Assembly: GCA_002336895.1 (NCBI GenBank) | Contig: DDFC01000031.1 | Location: forward strand, 62,001-126,000 | Direction: 5' to 3' | Length of the DNA stretch: 64,000 bases | DNA from: Verrucomicrobiaceae bacterium UBA1938 | GTDB taxonomy: Bacteria; Verrucomicrobiota; Verrucomicrobiia; Verrucomicrobiales; Verrucomicrobiaceae | Shown here: piece by piece, positions 17,153 to 26,268 of the stretch | Layout of the letters: the number at the start of each line of letters is the position of its first letter | How positions within the stretch are numbered: the stretch's first letter is position 1 | Program-made: the position numbers and the translations under genes | The notes under the pieces: model-generated | What the model saw: only the letters and a program-made list of their open reading frames with translations | What the model was told of the DNA's origin: nothing | The model's database searches: none

Positions 17153-18094
17153 ATGACTGCCTGCTGGATCGCCATCGCACTCAAAGCCACGTTGTGGGCC
17201 GCGCTCCTGAGCGCGGTCGCGCTGGTGGTGCCTGCGCAGCATCCGCAGGTGAGGCGTGGTTTTGCCCTGCTGGGCATGTGGGGGCTGTGGGTGCTGCCGT
17301 GGCTGCCTTTGCCATGGCCGGGCGTTTCGGCGGCAGCCATCACCGTTGCCGGTGAAAGTTCTTCTGAGCCGGGCCTGCTATGGCCGGTGCTGACAATGGT
17401 CTGGGGTGGGGGCAGTTTGACTCTGCTGCTGCGTGTCATGAATGACGCCGCCGGCATTGGGCGGCTGGTGAGGCAGGCCCAGAAATCCGCGTTGAGTGCG
17501 GATGGCGTTGCCGAAGTGCGTTTCACTGCGGATGTCGAAGGTCCATGCATGACAGGATGGCTCCGCCCCTGTGTGCTTCTCCCGCTGTCCGCGGCTTTCT
17601 GGCCTGAGAGCACGCTGCGAGCCGCGCTGCGTCATGAATGCCAGCATGCCCGGCAGATGGACGGGCTGCACCGTTTCTGTGCCGCGCTTGTCAGAGCCTG
17701 CTTCTGGTGGAATCCTGCGATGCATGCGCTTTGCGGCATCTATGAGGCGGAGTCTGAAGTCTGCTGTGACGAGGCGGCTGCCACGGCATGCAGCCGCCGT
17801 GAGTATGGGGAAATGCTGCTGGCCCATGCCACGCAGATGCCGATGCCCGCATTTGCCTCGTCCTTTGCCCGCAGCTCAGGGCTGCGGGCACGCATCCAGC
17901 GTCTTTTTGCCACGCGCAGGGACTCCCGCTGGCTGCTCTCCGCCCGCTGGCTGGCGGCATCGATGCTCATCATCAGCGCCGCAGTGCTCATGGCCTCGAT
18001 CCAGGTGATGCCGCCTGTATTTGCACAGGAAATTTCGCTCAAAGAAGAGGCGCAGCTACGTTTGAAGGCAGATCCGTTTCCCGGCGCGCCATAG
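17153..18094 (+). CDS. M56 (BlaR1-like) membrane metallopeptidase
   Basis: A 313-residue protein with hydrophobic helices at about 5-27, 38-60, 75-98 and 265-285. The zinc-peptidase motif HECQH is at about residue 163 (LRHECQHARQMDG). A downstream ESEVCCDEAAA block supplies the third ligand and is typical of M56. It lacks the C-terminal penicillin-sensor domain of true BlaR1, ending after the last membrane helix with a short tail, so the inducing signal must come from another partner. It is co-transcribed with blaI. Confidence 0.9.
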   Translation: MTACWIAIALKATLWAALLSAVALVVPAQHPQVRRGFALLGMWGLWVLPWLPLPWPGVSAAAITVAGESSSEPGLLWPVLTMVWGGGSLTLLLRVMNDAAGIGRLVRQAQKSALSADGVAEVRFTADVEGPCMTGWLRPCVLLPLSAAFWPESTLRAALRHECQHARQMDGLHRFCAALVRACFWWNPAMHALCGIYEAESEVCCDEAAATACSRREYGEMLLAHATQMPMPAFASSFARSSGLRARIQRLFATRRDSRWLLSARWLAASMLIISAAVLMASIQVMPPVFAQEISLKEEAQLRLKADPFPGAP

Positions 18095-18132
18095 TCCCGA
18101 TGGCTGTCGCGGCAGCGTTTCTTCACGCCGCC

Positions 18133-19530
18133 ATGTCCATGAAACTGCTGTCCTTATTTCTGCTGCTTTCCTTCAGCGCCTTCGCCGCGAAGCCGAACGT
18201 CATTGTCATCTTCGTGGACAATTTCGGAAACGGTGACCTCGGCTGCTATGGCTCAAAGCTGCACCGCACGCCGAATGTGGACCGCCTCGCGGCAGAGGGC
18301 ACCAAGTTCACCAGCTTCTATGTGGCCAGTGGTGTCTGCACTCCCAGCCGTGCAGCCTTGATGACGGGCTGCTACCCGCGCCGTGTGGGCATGCATGTGA
18401 GCGACACGGGCGGTGCCGTGCTGCAGCCGCTGGCGCGCAAGGGGCTCAATCCCGCAGAAACCACCATCGCCGAAGTTTTGAAAAGTGCAGGCTATGCGAC
18501 GATGTGCATCGGCAAATGGCACCTGGGCGACCAGCCCGCGTTTCTACCCGCGAAGCAGGGCTTCGATGACTTCTTTGGCATCCCGTATAGCGATGACATG
18601 ACGAAGGACAAAAAGCCTGACCTCTGGCCCGAGCTGCCGCTGATGCGTGGAGAGAAAGTGATCGAGGCACCGGCTGACCGCGATCATCTGGTGAAACGCT
18701 GCACGGAAGAGGCGGTGCGCTTCATCGAGCAGCACAAGGCTGAGCCCTTCTTTCTCTACCTGCCGCACACGATGCCCGGATCCACCGCTCATCCGTTTTC
18801 AAGCGAGGGCTTCCGTGGCAGGAGCGCCAATGGGGACTATGGTGACTCCGTGGAGGAGCTGGACTGGAGCACAGGCGAGATCATGACCGCCTTGCAACGC
18901 CTGAAACTCGCAGACAGCACCCTCGTCGTCTGGACGTCTGACAACGGCGCAGTGAAGCGCAATCCGCCGCAGGGCAGCAATGCACCGTATCGTGGTTCAG
19001 GGTACGACACTTCGGAGGGAGCCATGCGCATGCCCTGCATCATGCGCTGGCCGGGAAAAATTCCTGCCGGTGCTGTGAATGATGCCCTGTGCTCGACGAT
19101 GGACCTGCTGCCCACACTGGCCTGTCTTGCCGGGGCCAAGCCGCCACCACAGAAGATCGACGGCCACGACATCTCTTCCATCCTCTTCGATGCCACAAAG
19201 ACCGGATCGCCCTGGGACCAGGACGGCTTTTTCTACTACCACATGGAGCAGCTTCAGGCCGTGCGCGCCGGAGACTGGAAGCTCTATCTCCCCATGGATG
19301 GCAAATTCAAAAACCTCAGCCGCAAACCCGAAGCCTCACCGCTGGCCTTGTATGATGTCCGCCATGATGTCAGCGAGCAGCATGAAGTCTCCGTGCAGCA
19401 TCCGGAGGTGGTTCAGCACCTCATGCAGCTCGCAGAAAAAGCCCGTGCAGACATTGGCGATTTCCGCCAACCGGGCTCCGGCCAGCGCGAGGCCGGAATG
19501 GTGGAGAAAGCCGCGCCGCTCTTGCCCTGA
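18133..19530 (+). CDS. secreted arylsulfatase (formylglycine type)
   Basis: About 465 residues with signal peptide MKLLSLFLLLSFSAFAA. The catalytic motif CTPSRAALMTG carries the Cys converted to formylglycine. GKWHLGDQPAF and SDNGAVKRNPPQG are further sulfatase motifs. The first metal-binding block reads VDNFGNGDLGCYG, with Asp-Asn where many family members have Asp-Asp. I chose ATG 18133; ATG 18139 and ATG 18100 are possible. The enzyme should remove sulfate esters from polysaccharides in the periplasm or outside. No formylglycine-generating enzyme is in this window. Confidence 0.93.
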   Translation: MSMKLLSLFLLLSFSAFAAKPNVIVIFVDNFGNGDLGCYGSKLHRTPNVDRLAAEGTKFTSFYVASGVCTPSRAALMTGCYPRRVGMHVSDTGGAVLQPLARKGLNPAETTIAEVLKSAGYATMCIGKWHLGDQPAFLPAKQGFDDFFGIPYSDDMTKDKKPDLWPELPLMRGEKVIEAPADRDHLVKRCTEEAVRFIEQHKAEPFFLYLPHTMPGSTAHPFSSEGFRGRSANGDYGDSVEELDWSTGEIMTALQRLKLADSTLVVWTSDNGAVKRNPPQGSNAPYRGSGYDTSEGAMRMPCIMRWPGKIPAGAVNDALCSTMDLLPTLACLAGAKPPPQKIDGHDISSILFDATKTGSPWDQDGFFYYHMEQLQAVRAGDWKLYLPMDGKFKNLSRKPEASPLALYDVRHDVSEQHEVSVQHPEVVQHLMQLAEKARADIGDFRQPGSGQREAGMVEKAAPLLP

Positions 19531-19557
19531 GCCACAAGGCCTGCTGTGTTGTCACGC

Positions 19558-20196
19558 ATGACCCGTGGCAGCCGCTCGCTCCTTATTCTGATCTTCGTCA
19601 TCCTCACAGGAATCATTGTGCCGTTCATGATCTGGGGCGCGCAGTTTGACGAGGCGCTCAGCCTCAAAGGCGCGCGCGCCTGGATGGAAGGCTACGGTGC
19701 CTGGGCGTGGGCGGCAGGCATTGTCCTGCTCATCGCAGACATCGTGCTTCCGGTGCCTTCCACGGTCGTGATGTCGGCCCTGGGCTGGATGTACGGCTGG
19801 TGGCTGGGTGGCCTGATCAGCGCCGCAGGCTCCATGCTCTCCGGCATAATCGCCTACGCCGCCTGTCGCTGGCTGGGGCGGGGCGCAGCGCGCTGGATCG
19901 CGGGTGAGGAGGGGCTGCGCAAAGGAGAGGAGGTTTTTGAGCAGCGTGGCGGCTGGCTCGTCGCGCTCTCCCGCTGGATGCCCGTGCTGCCGGAGGCCGT
20001 GGCCTGTCTGGCGGGTCTGGCCAGCATGCGCTGGCGCGTCTTTCTTCCTGCCCTGGCCTGTGGCTCGCTGCCCACTGGTTTTGTTTTCGCAGGCATCGGC
20101 CACCTGGGCCAGAGCGAGCCCGCCTGGGCCTTTGCCCTCAGTGCCATCGTCCCCATCCTGCTGTGGCTGGCAGCTGCCAAAGTGCTCAGGCGCTAG
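19558..20196 (+). CDS. VTT (DedA/TVP38-like) membrane protein
   Basis: About 212 residues with hydrophobic helices at roughly 8-28, 50-70, 77-105 and 165-205. The core LPVPSTVVMSALGWMYGWWLGGLISAAGSMLSGIIAYAACRWLGRGAA and the later LSRWMPVLPEAVACLAGLASMRWRVFLPALACG match the SNARE-associated/VTT domain, whose members are proposed lipid scramblases. I prefer ATG 19558 over GTG 19546. Its TAG stop shares the palindrome CTAG with the stop of the converging glycosyltransferase gene. Confidence 0.88.
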   Translation: MTRGSRSLLILIFVILTGIIVPFMIWGAQFDEALSLKGARAWMEGYGAWAWAAGIVLLIADIVLPVPSTVVMSALGWMYGWWLGGLISAAGSMLSGIIAYAACRWLGRGAARWIAGEEGLRKGEEVFEQRGGWLVALSRWMPVLPEAVACLAGLASMRWRVFLPALACGSLPTGFVFAGIGHLGQSEPAWAFALSAIVPILLWLAAAKVLRR

Positions 20197-22706
20197 CGCA
20201 TCTCCGCCATGCCTGCCCTGGCTGCTGTGGCGCGCACCAGGCTCAGCATCTCCCGGCGCACATACCACACACCCAGCGGCACCAGCAGCACAAAGCCTGA
20301 GATTGCCAGCAGTCCCAGCACCAGCAGAGAGTGCAGCCCCGCAGCCATCAGGATCGCCGCCACGATCAGCCACAAAACAAGATGCCATCCCAGGCTGCGG
20401 CGGATGCGCAGCAGCAGCTTCACCCGCGTCAGGCAGCGGCCGTCGGCATGAAATTCCGTCACACTCAGAAACGCGCGTGAAACCTCCGCCCACGGCCACG
20501 CCTCCAGATCAAACCACCGCCAGCCGTCGTCTTCGCGGAAGATCACATGCGCTGCGCGGAAGGCCTTGCGCATCTCACTCAGCCACTGCTCGCGGCCGGT
20601 GCCGCCTTCGCTCCAGAAGCGCAGCGTCCCCAGGCTGAAGGTCACTTTGTGCGGTTTCACCGGCGGAATAATGTCCGGCAGCAGTGGATGACGGCTGGGC
20701 CTGGCTCCCAGCGTCAGCATGCCGCGCAGTCGTGCCCACTCGCGTACCACCGGCTGCAGAAAGCTCAGCCACCACAGCAGCAGCCGGTTGGCCACTCCCC
20801 GGATGCCGGATGCTGCTGCATTGCGCGTGCTCACCTGCCACGCCGCCCAGCAGGCGAATCCCAGCGCTCCCAGTGCCAGCCACGGCTGGTGGCCCAGCAG
20901 CGCGAGCACCAGCAAAGTGGGCCACAGCACACCAGTCAGCCATTCCCACCAGCGGAAGCTGGAGGAGGCATAGATCACCTGAAACGCTCCCAGCCCGTAT
21001 GGTCCGTGAAAGATGCTGCCCTCCACCGGATGATCCGCCGGGTTTTGATCTCCGTAGATGCCCCCGCGCCAGCGCGCGCCGCCCAGATAGCCAAAGCGCT
21101 CCGGATGCTTCTTCATCAGCAGCGCCTCCGCCCGCCCATAGCCATGCTGCTGCGTCAGGTACGCACGGATGCTGAAGCGCCGGTGATGCCACACCATCGC
21201 CCCAGGCACAAAAACCAGTCTCCGGCCCGTCTCCCGCAGCCGCCAGCAGATGTCCACATCATCACCTGCCGTTGTGAACTCATCCTGAAAGCCTCCCACC
21301 TGCTCCAGTGACTCCTTCCGGATCGCCAGATTGCAGCCCGGCAGGTGCTCAGCCTCGGTGTCATCCAGCAGCACATGGGCCGGTGCGCCAGGTGCAGCGG
21401 CCACCACGTGCTCGATGCGGTTGCGCGGCGCCGGCGGGATGTTTGGCCCTCCTGCCGCAGCCACGCACTCATCCGCAAAGGCATGGCTCAGATGCAGCAG
21501 CCAGTCCGGATGCGCCAGGCAGTCGTCATCCGTGTAGGCGATGATGCTCCCGCTGGCCAGCCGTGCGCCCGTGTTTCGTGCCACGCTCAAGCCCGCATGC
21601 TCCTGATAGTGGTAGCGCACCTGCGGGAAGCCTTTGGCGATCTCCGCGATCCGCTGCCGCGATCCGTCATCGATCAGCAGCACTTCATAATCCGGATAGC
21701 GCAGCTCCTTCATCGAGTTCAGGCACGCGCTCAGCGTGGCCGCTCCGTTGCGTGTGCAGATCACCACCGAGATGCGCGGTGGCGCGTCGGGCGGCGGCAT
21801 GAGGAGGGGCAAACCGCGTAGTACATCACAGGCGGCCCGCTCATTTCTCCCGTGGTCCACCAGGCCAAACTGCCAGTCTGTCACCTCACGCCCTCCACGG
21901 TGCCATTCATCGGTGTAGGAAAACCACACGCTTCCCGCGCAGCCGCCTCTCAGCAGGTGCTCGTGCTGCCAGCGCAGCGTCTCAGCCTGCCGCTCCACTC
22001 CATTCGCGGCCACATCCAGTCCATGTTCGGTGATGATCAGCGGCTGGTTGCCCGCCAGATTTTGCAGCTGCGCCAGGCAGGCGCTGAAGGCGTCCGCCGT
22101 TTCCAGGTATACATTCACCGCCAGGAAGTCCGCATTTCTCGGCACCAGATAGCCGGTGGAGGGATACGTCGCATAGCTGACCAGCGTCTGCGGTGCATTC
22201 CGCCACGCGGTGTCGATGAGCTTTTCGATGAAAGCCCGCACCCGGCGGGGCTTCATCCAGCGTACCAGTGTCTTCTCGATCTCGTTCCCCACCAAAAAGG
22301 CGGAGATGCAGGCATGCTCCCGCAGACGCGCACAGGCAGCAGCCACCTGGTCCTCGATCTCACGGCGCAGCGCACCGTCTGCCAGAAAGTCCACGTGCTC
22401 GCTCCACGGGATGCCCACGATCAGGCGCAGCCCCAGCGCTTCGGCTTCCTGCAGCACCACTGCTGTGGGCAGTTCATACAGCCGCACCGTGTTGAAACCC
22501 AGCCCGAGAATATGACGCAGATCAGCCGCCAGCCGCGCATCTTCAGGGAAGGGCTCTCCGCGAGAGTTGGGCTTGAAGGGGCCATAGCTCACTCCGCGCA
22601 TGAAGTGCGGTGTGCCATCGCTTAGCTGCAAAAATTTGCCTGCCGCCACCACACGCAGCCCGTGCTTCGCGGGCGGGGAGGGGGTAGGCGGCGGAGCGTG
22701 GGTCAT
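20193..22706 (-). CDS. glycoside hydrolase-GT2 glycosyltransferase fusion, membrane-bound
   Basis: An 837-residue, three-part protein. Residues 20-300 are a TIM-barrel glycosidase-like domain (FMRGVSYGPF, GFNTVRLYELP, FLVGNEIEK with Glu142 as likely acid/base, LIITEHG with Glu227 as likely nucleophile), closest in pattern to GH17/GH5. Residues 311-545 are a GT2 domain (ISVVICTRNGAATL, DDGSR, YTDDDC at 391-396, GDDVDICWRLRETG). Membrane helices lie at about 588-625 and 775-820. In NdvB-type beta-glucan synthases a GT2 and a GH17 transglycosylase are also fused, though in a different order. The protein probably makes and remodels an exported glucan; this is inference. Confidence 0.88.
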   Translation of the reverse strand: MTHAPPPTPSPPAKHGLRVVAAGKFLQLSDGTPHFMRGVSYGPFKPNSRGEPFPEDARLAADLRHILGLGFNTVRLYELPTAVVLQEAEALGLRLIVGIPWSEHVDFLADGALRREIEDQVAAACARLREHACISAFLVGNEIEKTLVRWMKPRRVRAFIEKLIDTAWRNAPQTLVSYATYPSTGYLVPRNADFLAVNVYLETADAFSACLAQLQNLAGNQPLIITEHGLDVAANGVERQAETLRWQHEHLLRGGCAGSVWFSYTDEWHRGGREVTDWQFGLVDHGRNERAACDVLRGLPLLMPPPDAPPRISVVICTRNGAATLSACLNSMKELRYPDYEVLLIDDGSRQRIAEIAKGFPQVRYHYQEHAGLSVARNTGARLASGSIIAYTDDDCLAHPDWLLHLSHAFADECVAAAGGPNIPPAPRNRIEHVVAAAPGAPAHVLLDDTEAEHLPGCNLAIRKESLEQVGGFQDEFTTAGDDVDICWRLRETGRRLVFVPGAMVWHHRRFSIRAYLTQQHGYGRAEALLMKKHPERFGYLGGARWRGGIYGDQNPADHPVEGSIFHGPYGLGAFQVIYASSSFRWWEWLTGVLWPTLLVLALLGHQPWLALGALGFACWAAWQVSTRNAAASGIRGVANRLLLWWLSFLQPVVREWARLRGMLTLGARPSRHPLLPDIIPPVKPHKVTFSLGTLRFWSEGGTGREQWLSEMRKAFRAAHVIFREDDGWRWFDLEAWPWAEVSRAFLSVTEFHADGRCLTRVKLLLRIRRSLGWHLVLWLIVAAILMAAGLHSLLVLGLLAISGFVLLVPLGVWYVRREMLSLVRATAARAGMAEMR

Positions 22707-22774
22707 GCAGGCGTTGAGTTCTCTTTCGGATGGCCCGAAAGGTGAAACATCAACGCTCCAAAGGCCAGCTACAT

Positions 22775-23119
22775 TCAGGCCTGCGGCGCTTTGTCCGCAG
22801 CGTTAGGCTCTTTGCCGGGGGCCTCGGCGGCCGTTGCCGATTCCTTGATCTCCATCATCACCCAGCCGTCTCCTTCGCGCTCGATGCGGCGGCTGTTGAT
22901 GATAAGAACAATGCAAAGGCCCACCAATGCCGTGCTGGCCTCCAGGATGAATGGGGTGGACAAAAAGCCAAAGAAATAGCCCAGCCCCTGCGCCACCACC
23001 TCGCGCACCGTTTCATTCATGTATGCCGCCACACCCACGGCAATGATCATGCCGAGCGTCCACAGCAGCGTTTCGAGCCACCATGGGGCTTTGGAGGGAG
23101 AGGGGGCGGGTTCAGACAT
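22775..23119 (-). CDS. small two-helix membrane protein
   Basis: A 114-residue protein with hydrophobic segments at about 16-34 (LLWTLGMIIAVGVAAYM) and 55-76 (STPFILEASTALVGLCIVLIIN), then a short charged and Ala-rich tail. It starts six bases after the RodZ-like gene and is followed after 68 bases by the GH-GT2 gene, so the three are probably one operon. No family recognised. Confidence 0.7.
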   Translation of the reverse strand: MSEPAPSPSKAPWWLETLLWTLGMIIAVGVAAYMNETVREVVAQGLGYFFGFLSTPFILEASTALVGLCIVLIINSRRIEREGDGWVMMEIKESATAAEAPGKEPNAADKAPQA

Positions 23120-23125
23120 GGCAGT

Positions 23126-23704
23126 TCAATTCACAGAGGGTGCTTTCCGCACAGGTAAGCTCACCTGCCGGGCTTTCAAGTCTGCCATTCCAGCCTTTGC
23201 GGGTGCCTCGGCGGTGGGTTCATCGTCCTCCACCGGCAGGGCCTTCAAGGCGGCGGGTTCCACTTTGTTGTGCATGGCGGCCACATGGGCCCCCCACATT
23301 GCAGTTCCTGCCAGGACAACCACAAACACTGCGATCCCCGCAGGCAGCGGCGATTTGATGGATCTCACTCCTTGCACGACGGGGGCGACGGCTCTCTCTG
23401 CGGGCTTCTCGCGCTCACGCAGCCAGGGTCCTTGGGACTGGGTCAGGTAGCGGTAGTCCCTTTCTCCACCCAGGGCGCCCTCGGGCAGCTCTTCCAGCAT
23501 GGAGGTGGCGTCCACCTCCAGATATTCGCTGTACTGCCGGATGAACGAACGCGCATAGGTCATGCTCCCAAACGCGGCGATGTTTCCAGACTCCAGATAG
23601 CGCAGGCGCTGTGCCGGGATGCGCGTTTCATGCGCGGCATCCTCGATGGACAGTCCGCGTTTTTCACGCGCAGCAGTCAGCATCTGTCCAAATGAAGCAG
23701 GCAT
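23126..23704 (-). CDS. RodZ-like HTH membrane protein
   Basis: About 192 residues. Residues 3-65 form an N-terminal HTH_25 domain (FGQMLTAAREKRGLSIEDAAHETRIPAQRLRYLESGNIAAF, then YARSFIRQYSEYL), as in RodZ and related cytoskeleton-linked regulators. One membrane helix (PAGIAVFVVVLAGTAMWGA) lies near residues 108-128, followed by a short outer tail with no RodZ beta domain. A GTG at 23734 sits directly behind GGGAGGGAGG and would add ten residues; I give the ATG. It heads an operon with a membrane protein and a cell-surface glucan enzyme, suggesting an envelope role. Confidence 0.85.
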   Translation of the reverse strand: MPASFGQMLTAAREKRGLSIEDAAHETRIPAQRLRYLESGNIAAFGSMTYARSFIRQYSEYLEVDATSMLEELPEGALGGERDYRYLTQSQGPWLREREKPAERAVAPVVQGVRSIKSPLPAGIAVFVVVLAGTAMWGAHVAAMHNKVEPAALKALPVEDDEPTAEAPAKAGMADLKARQVSLPVRKAPSVN

Positions 23705-23843
23705 GGGAGGGTTGGTGTGCGGCAAGTGTGACACCTCCCTCCCCGGATGCGATTAAAATTTTCATCATCAATTTGCTGGCAAGTTCAAAAAAGCCGCGGC
23801 GAATCATGGTTGCCGGGCACAGATCGCGCTCGGTGCGCAGCCA

Positions 23844-26180
23844 TTACTCATACCGCAGCTGTGCGGTGGCCGTGCAGGCCGTATCCGAGGTCACACGCAG
23901 CCAGCGCGCCTGCACCTCCGGCTTAAATACCATCCTGAGCTCGGCACCAGCCGCCAGTCTGGCCTCCTGATACGTCACCCACAGGCCGGTCCCGGTCAGG
24001 TCCAGTTCCACTTTCAGGGTCGCAGTCTTTGCCCCATTCTGGCTCAGGGTCAGCGTGCGTTTGTCATATCCCCACAGCAGGTAGGGATCGCTCGGCTGCC
24101 CTGCCTTGGTCTTCGTCTTCAGCCAGGGGCCGCCCTCGCCGCGTGGCTTGCCCAGCTTCCACAGGTCATCCACCGCGCCGGCCCACAGGGCCGCTTTGCC
24201 GTCGTCGCTCCGCAGGATGTGCTCTCCGGCAGGAGCTTCCGGTTTGACCCCGCTCATGAGAAACAGCCCCCGGTAGCCGCCGTAGTCGGTCACCCGCAGG
24301 TTATGGGAGGAAATGGGGCGGATTTTCGCAAAGCCGTCCGCATTCTCAGCAGGCAGCTCGAAAAAGGTGCCGCACACATTCAGCATGTCGCGCTCAGTCG
24401 CTACCTCCCGGCACACACGCAGCAGCCCGGCATGGGTGGCAGCGTCATACGCCTTGCTGGCCCGTGGCAGGCGCCAGCGGCGGCCGCGGTCATCCACCAC
24501 CAGCACGCTGGCTGCATCCAGCGTGATGACACGCTGCGGGATGGTCACCTTCGTCTTCACGTACTGCTCTGTCTTGGCATCTTCCACGCGCTGCAGCTTC
24601 AATTTCGCGTCCAGTTCGTAATAGCCGGCATCCGAGGCAAAGCTGAGCGTCCGCTTGTTCTCGCCCCGCGCGCGGAAGATTCCGGCCTGCGCCTTTTCAT
24701 CCTCGATGCGTGACACTCCTTCAAACATCGCATCCGCCTCCGTGCCGCGTGCATCTCCGTTTGTCAGTGTGATCACCACGCTCATATCCTTGCTGTCCTT
24801 CTGCGCCGTCACTTTGAGCCACTCGGCATCTGTGCCGATGTCTTCGCGCTCTGCCGTGCCTGCGGCATGATCCACCCGCCACAGGCTGCGGTGCTGCCAT
24901 CCAGCCACCAGGAATGGGTCTGCCACATCGCCCGCCGTCACACTCTCATGCAGCCACACCGCGCCGCTGGCGTGGGCCGGGCCGAGCTTGTCGGGTGTCT
25001 CGGAGCTGGTGAACCACAGGTTTGACTGCGACTGTCCCACGCTGTCGATCCCGCCTTTCACTTTGCGCTTGTTGAGAAACTCCGACTTCGCCGAATCATC
25101 ACAGCCAAAGACAAGGCGGTCGTTCCAGCGGCAGAAGTCACCGATCACCTTGATGTACGCGCTGCGTGCACGGATGCCGCTCGTATTGGCGGCGGAAAAG
25201 CTGCGCGGGAAACGCCAGAACGCCCCGTGCATCGTCATCAGCAGATCTTCCTCGCCGATGTCGCGGATGCGCGGCCACTCGGTGTTCCAGCCATGTGCGC
25301 CGTCATAGCTGTGACTCACCTTGGGCAGGCGGAAAGACTGCCATTTGCCGCTGTCCAGCAGCATCAGGATCAGCGACTTCGCATCCCAGCCGATGCTCCA
25401 CACGGGTGCATCGGGCTCGCTGCCCTGGATGCCTCCGGGTCCGGTCACTTCGGTAAACTGGTTGCGCCGTACCAGCTGCCAGTCATCGCCAGGCTTGCGC
25501 CACTCTCCCAGCGCTCCGCTCGGCGTCGTGGGGTCCGTGAGCACGCGCTTGTCGCGGTCGCCGTTGTTTGCATAGATCACCCGTCCCTGACTGGAATAAA
25601 GCCCCTTGCCATGATAGCCCGGCAGCTGGGACTCCAGCTTGGTCAGCGGCGTCGTCACCTTGAAGTCTTTCTTCAGCGGATTGCCGTCACGGATTAATGA
25701 TGTCACCTCCAGCGACTTCACATCCACCTCATACAGCCCCTCTTCCATCGTCGCATAGTAGATCTTGCCTGCCGGATCCGTCAGATGGCGGGCATTCCCC
25801 GTCAGTCGTCCCGGCATCCGGACCGGCGGGATCACGCGCACATGGCGCTCCGCATCGATCACATACGGCCCGATGAAAAGCTGCTTGGACTCCGCATGGA
25901 TCATCCGGTTCGCCGGCGTGCCGCCCACGCTCTCCGGCCTCACATTTTGCGCCAGCTCAGGGGTGACCTCATAGAGCTTGTCGCTCGATCCAAACGGCAG
26001 ATGCGGCCCATAGGTGATGACCCAGAGCCGGTCTGCCCACGGCACCACGGCACCGGTGCCGCACTCGCCTTCATTGTTGTACATGGCCAGGCCCGGATAG
26101 ATGCCGCTCACACTGCGCGGCTCTCCGGCCTGCAGCAGTCCTGTGAAAGCCGCTGTCAGCAGCAGAAGGTTGGATTTCAT
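23844..26180 (-). CDS. large secreted protein of unknown function
   Basis: A 778-residue protein with a Sec signal at the chosen start (MKSNLLLLTAAFTGLLQAGEP). It has repeated segments with alternating hydrophobic/Gly pattern such as RLWVITYGPHLPFGSSDKLYEV, KIYYATMEEGLYEVDVKSLEV, KGLYSSQGRVIYANNGDRDKRVL, DDLLMTMHGAFWRFPRSF and SDPYLLWGYDKRTLTLSQ, consistent with one or two beta-propellers. A C-terminal beta-rich part ends in RWLRVTSDTACTATAQLRYE, like a discoidin or F5/8-type edge. No catalytic motif recognised. It is divergent from the AraC regulator, 88 bases away, which may control it. Confidence 0.78.
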   Translation of the reverse strand: MKSNLLLLTAAFTGLLQAGEPRSVSGIYPGLAMYNNEGECGTGAVVPWADRLWVITYGPHLPFGSSDKLYEVTPELAQNVRPESVGGTPANRMIHAESKQLFIGPYVIDAERHVRVIPPVRMPGRLTGNARHLTDPAGKIYYATMEEGLYEVDVKSLEVTSLIRDGNPLKKDFKVTTPLTKLESQLPGYHGKGLYSSQGRVIYANNGDRDKRVLTDPTTPSGALGEWRKPGDDWQLVRRNQFTEVTGPGGIQGSEPDAPVWSIGWDAKSLILMLLDSGKWQSFRLPKVSHSYDGAHGWNTEWPRIRDIGEEDLLMTMHGAFWRFPRSFSAANTSGIRARSAYIKVIGDFCRWNDRLVFGCDDSAKSEFLNKRKVKGGIDSVGQSQSNLWFTSSETPDKLGPAHASGAVWLHESVTAGDVADPFLVAGWQHRSLWRVDHAAGTAEREDIGTDAEWLKVTAQKDSKDMSVVITLTNGDARGTEADAMFEGVSRIEDEKAQAGIFRARGENKRTLSFASDAGYYELDAKLKLQRVEDAKTEQYVKTKVTIPQRVITLDAASVLVVDDRGRRWRLPRASKAYDAATHAGLLRVCREVATERDMLNVCGTFFELPAENADGFAKIRPISSHNLRVTDYGGYRGLFLMSGVKPEAPAGEHILRSDDGKAALWAGAVDDLWKLGKPRGEGGPWLKTKTKAGQPSDPYLLWGYDKRTLTLSQNGAKTATLKVELDLTGTGLWVTYQEARLAAGAELRMVFKPEVQARWLRVTSDTACTATAQLRYE

Positions 26181-26268
26181 GGGCGGATCAAAGCCATCCC
26201 CGCCTTTCTGGCAACCGCGCCGGATTATGCCGGATTGAAATCGCTTACATCCCCTGCTTGGCTGCGGC

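Noticed and set aside
16755..18094. Beta-lactam resistance switch
   Set aside because: The M56 protein lacks a penicillin-binding sensor domain and no beta-lactamase is nearby.
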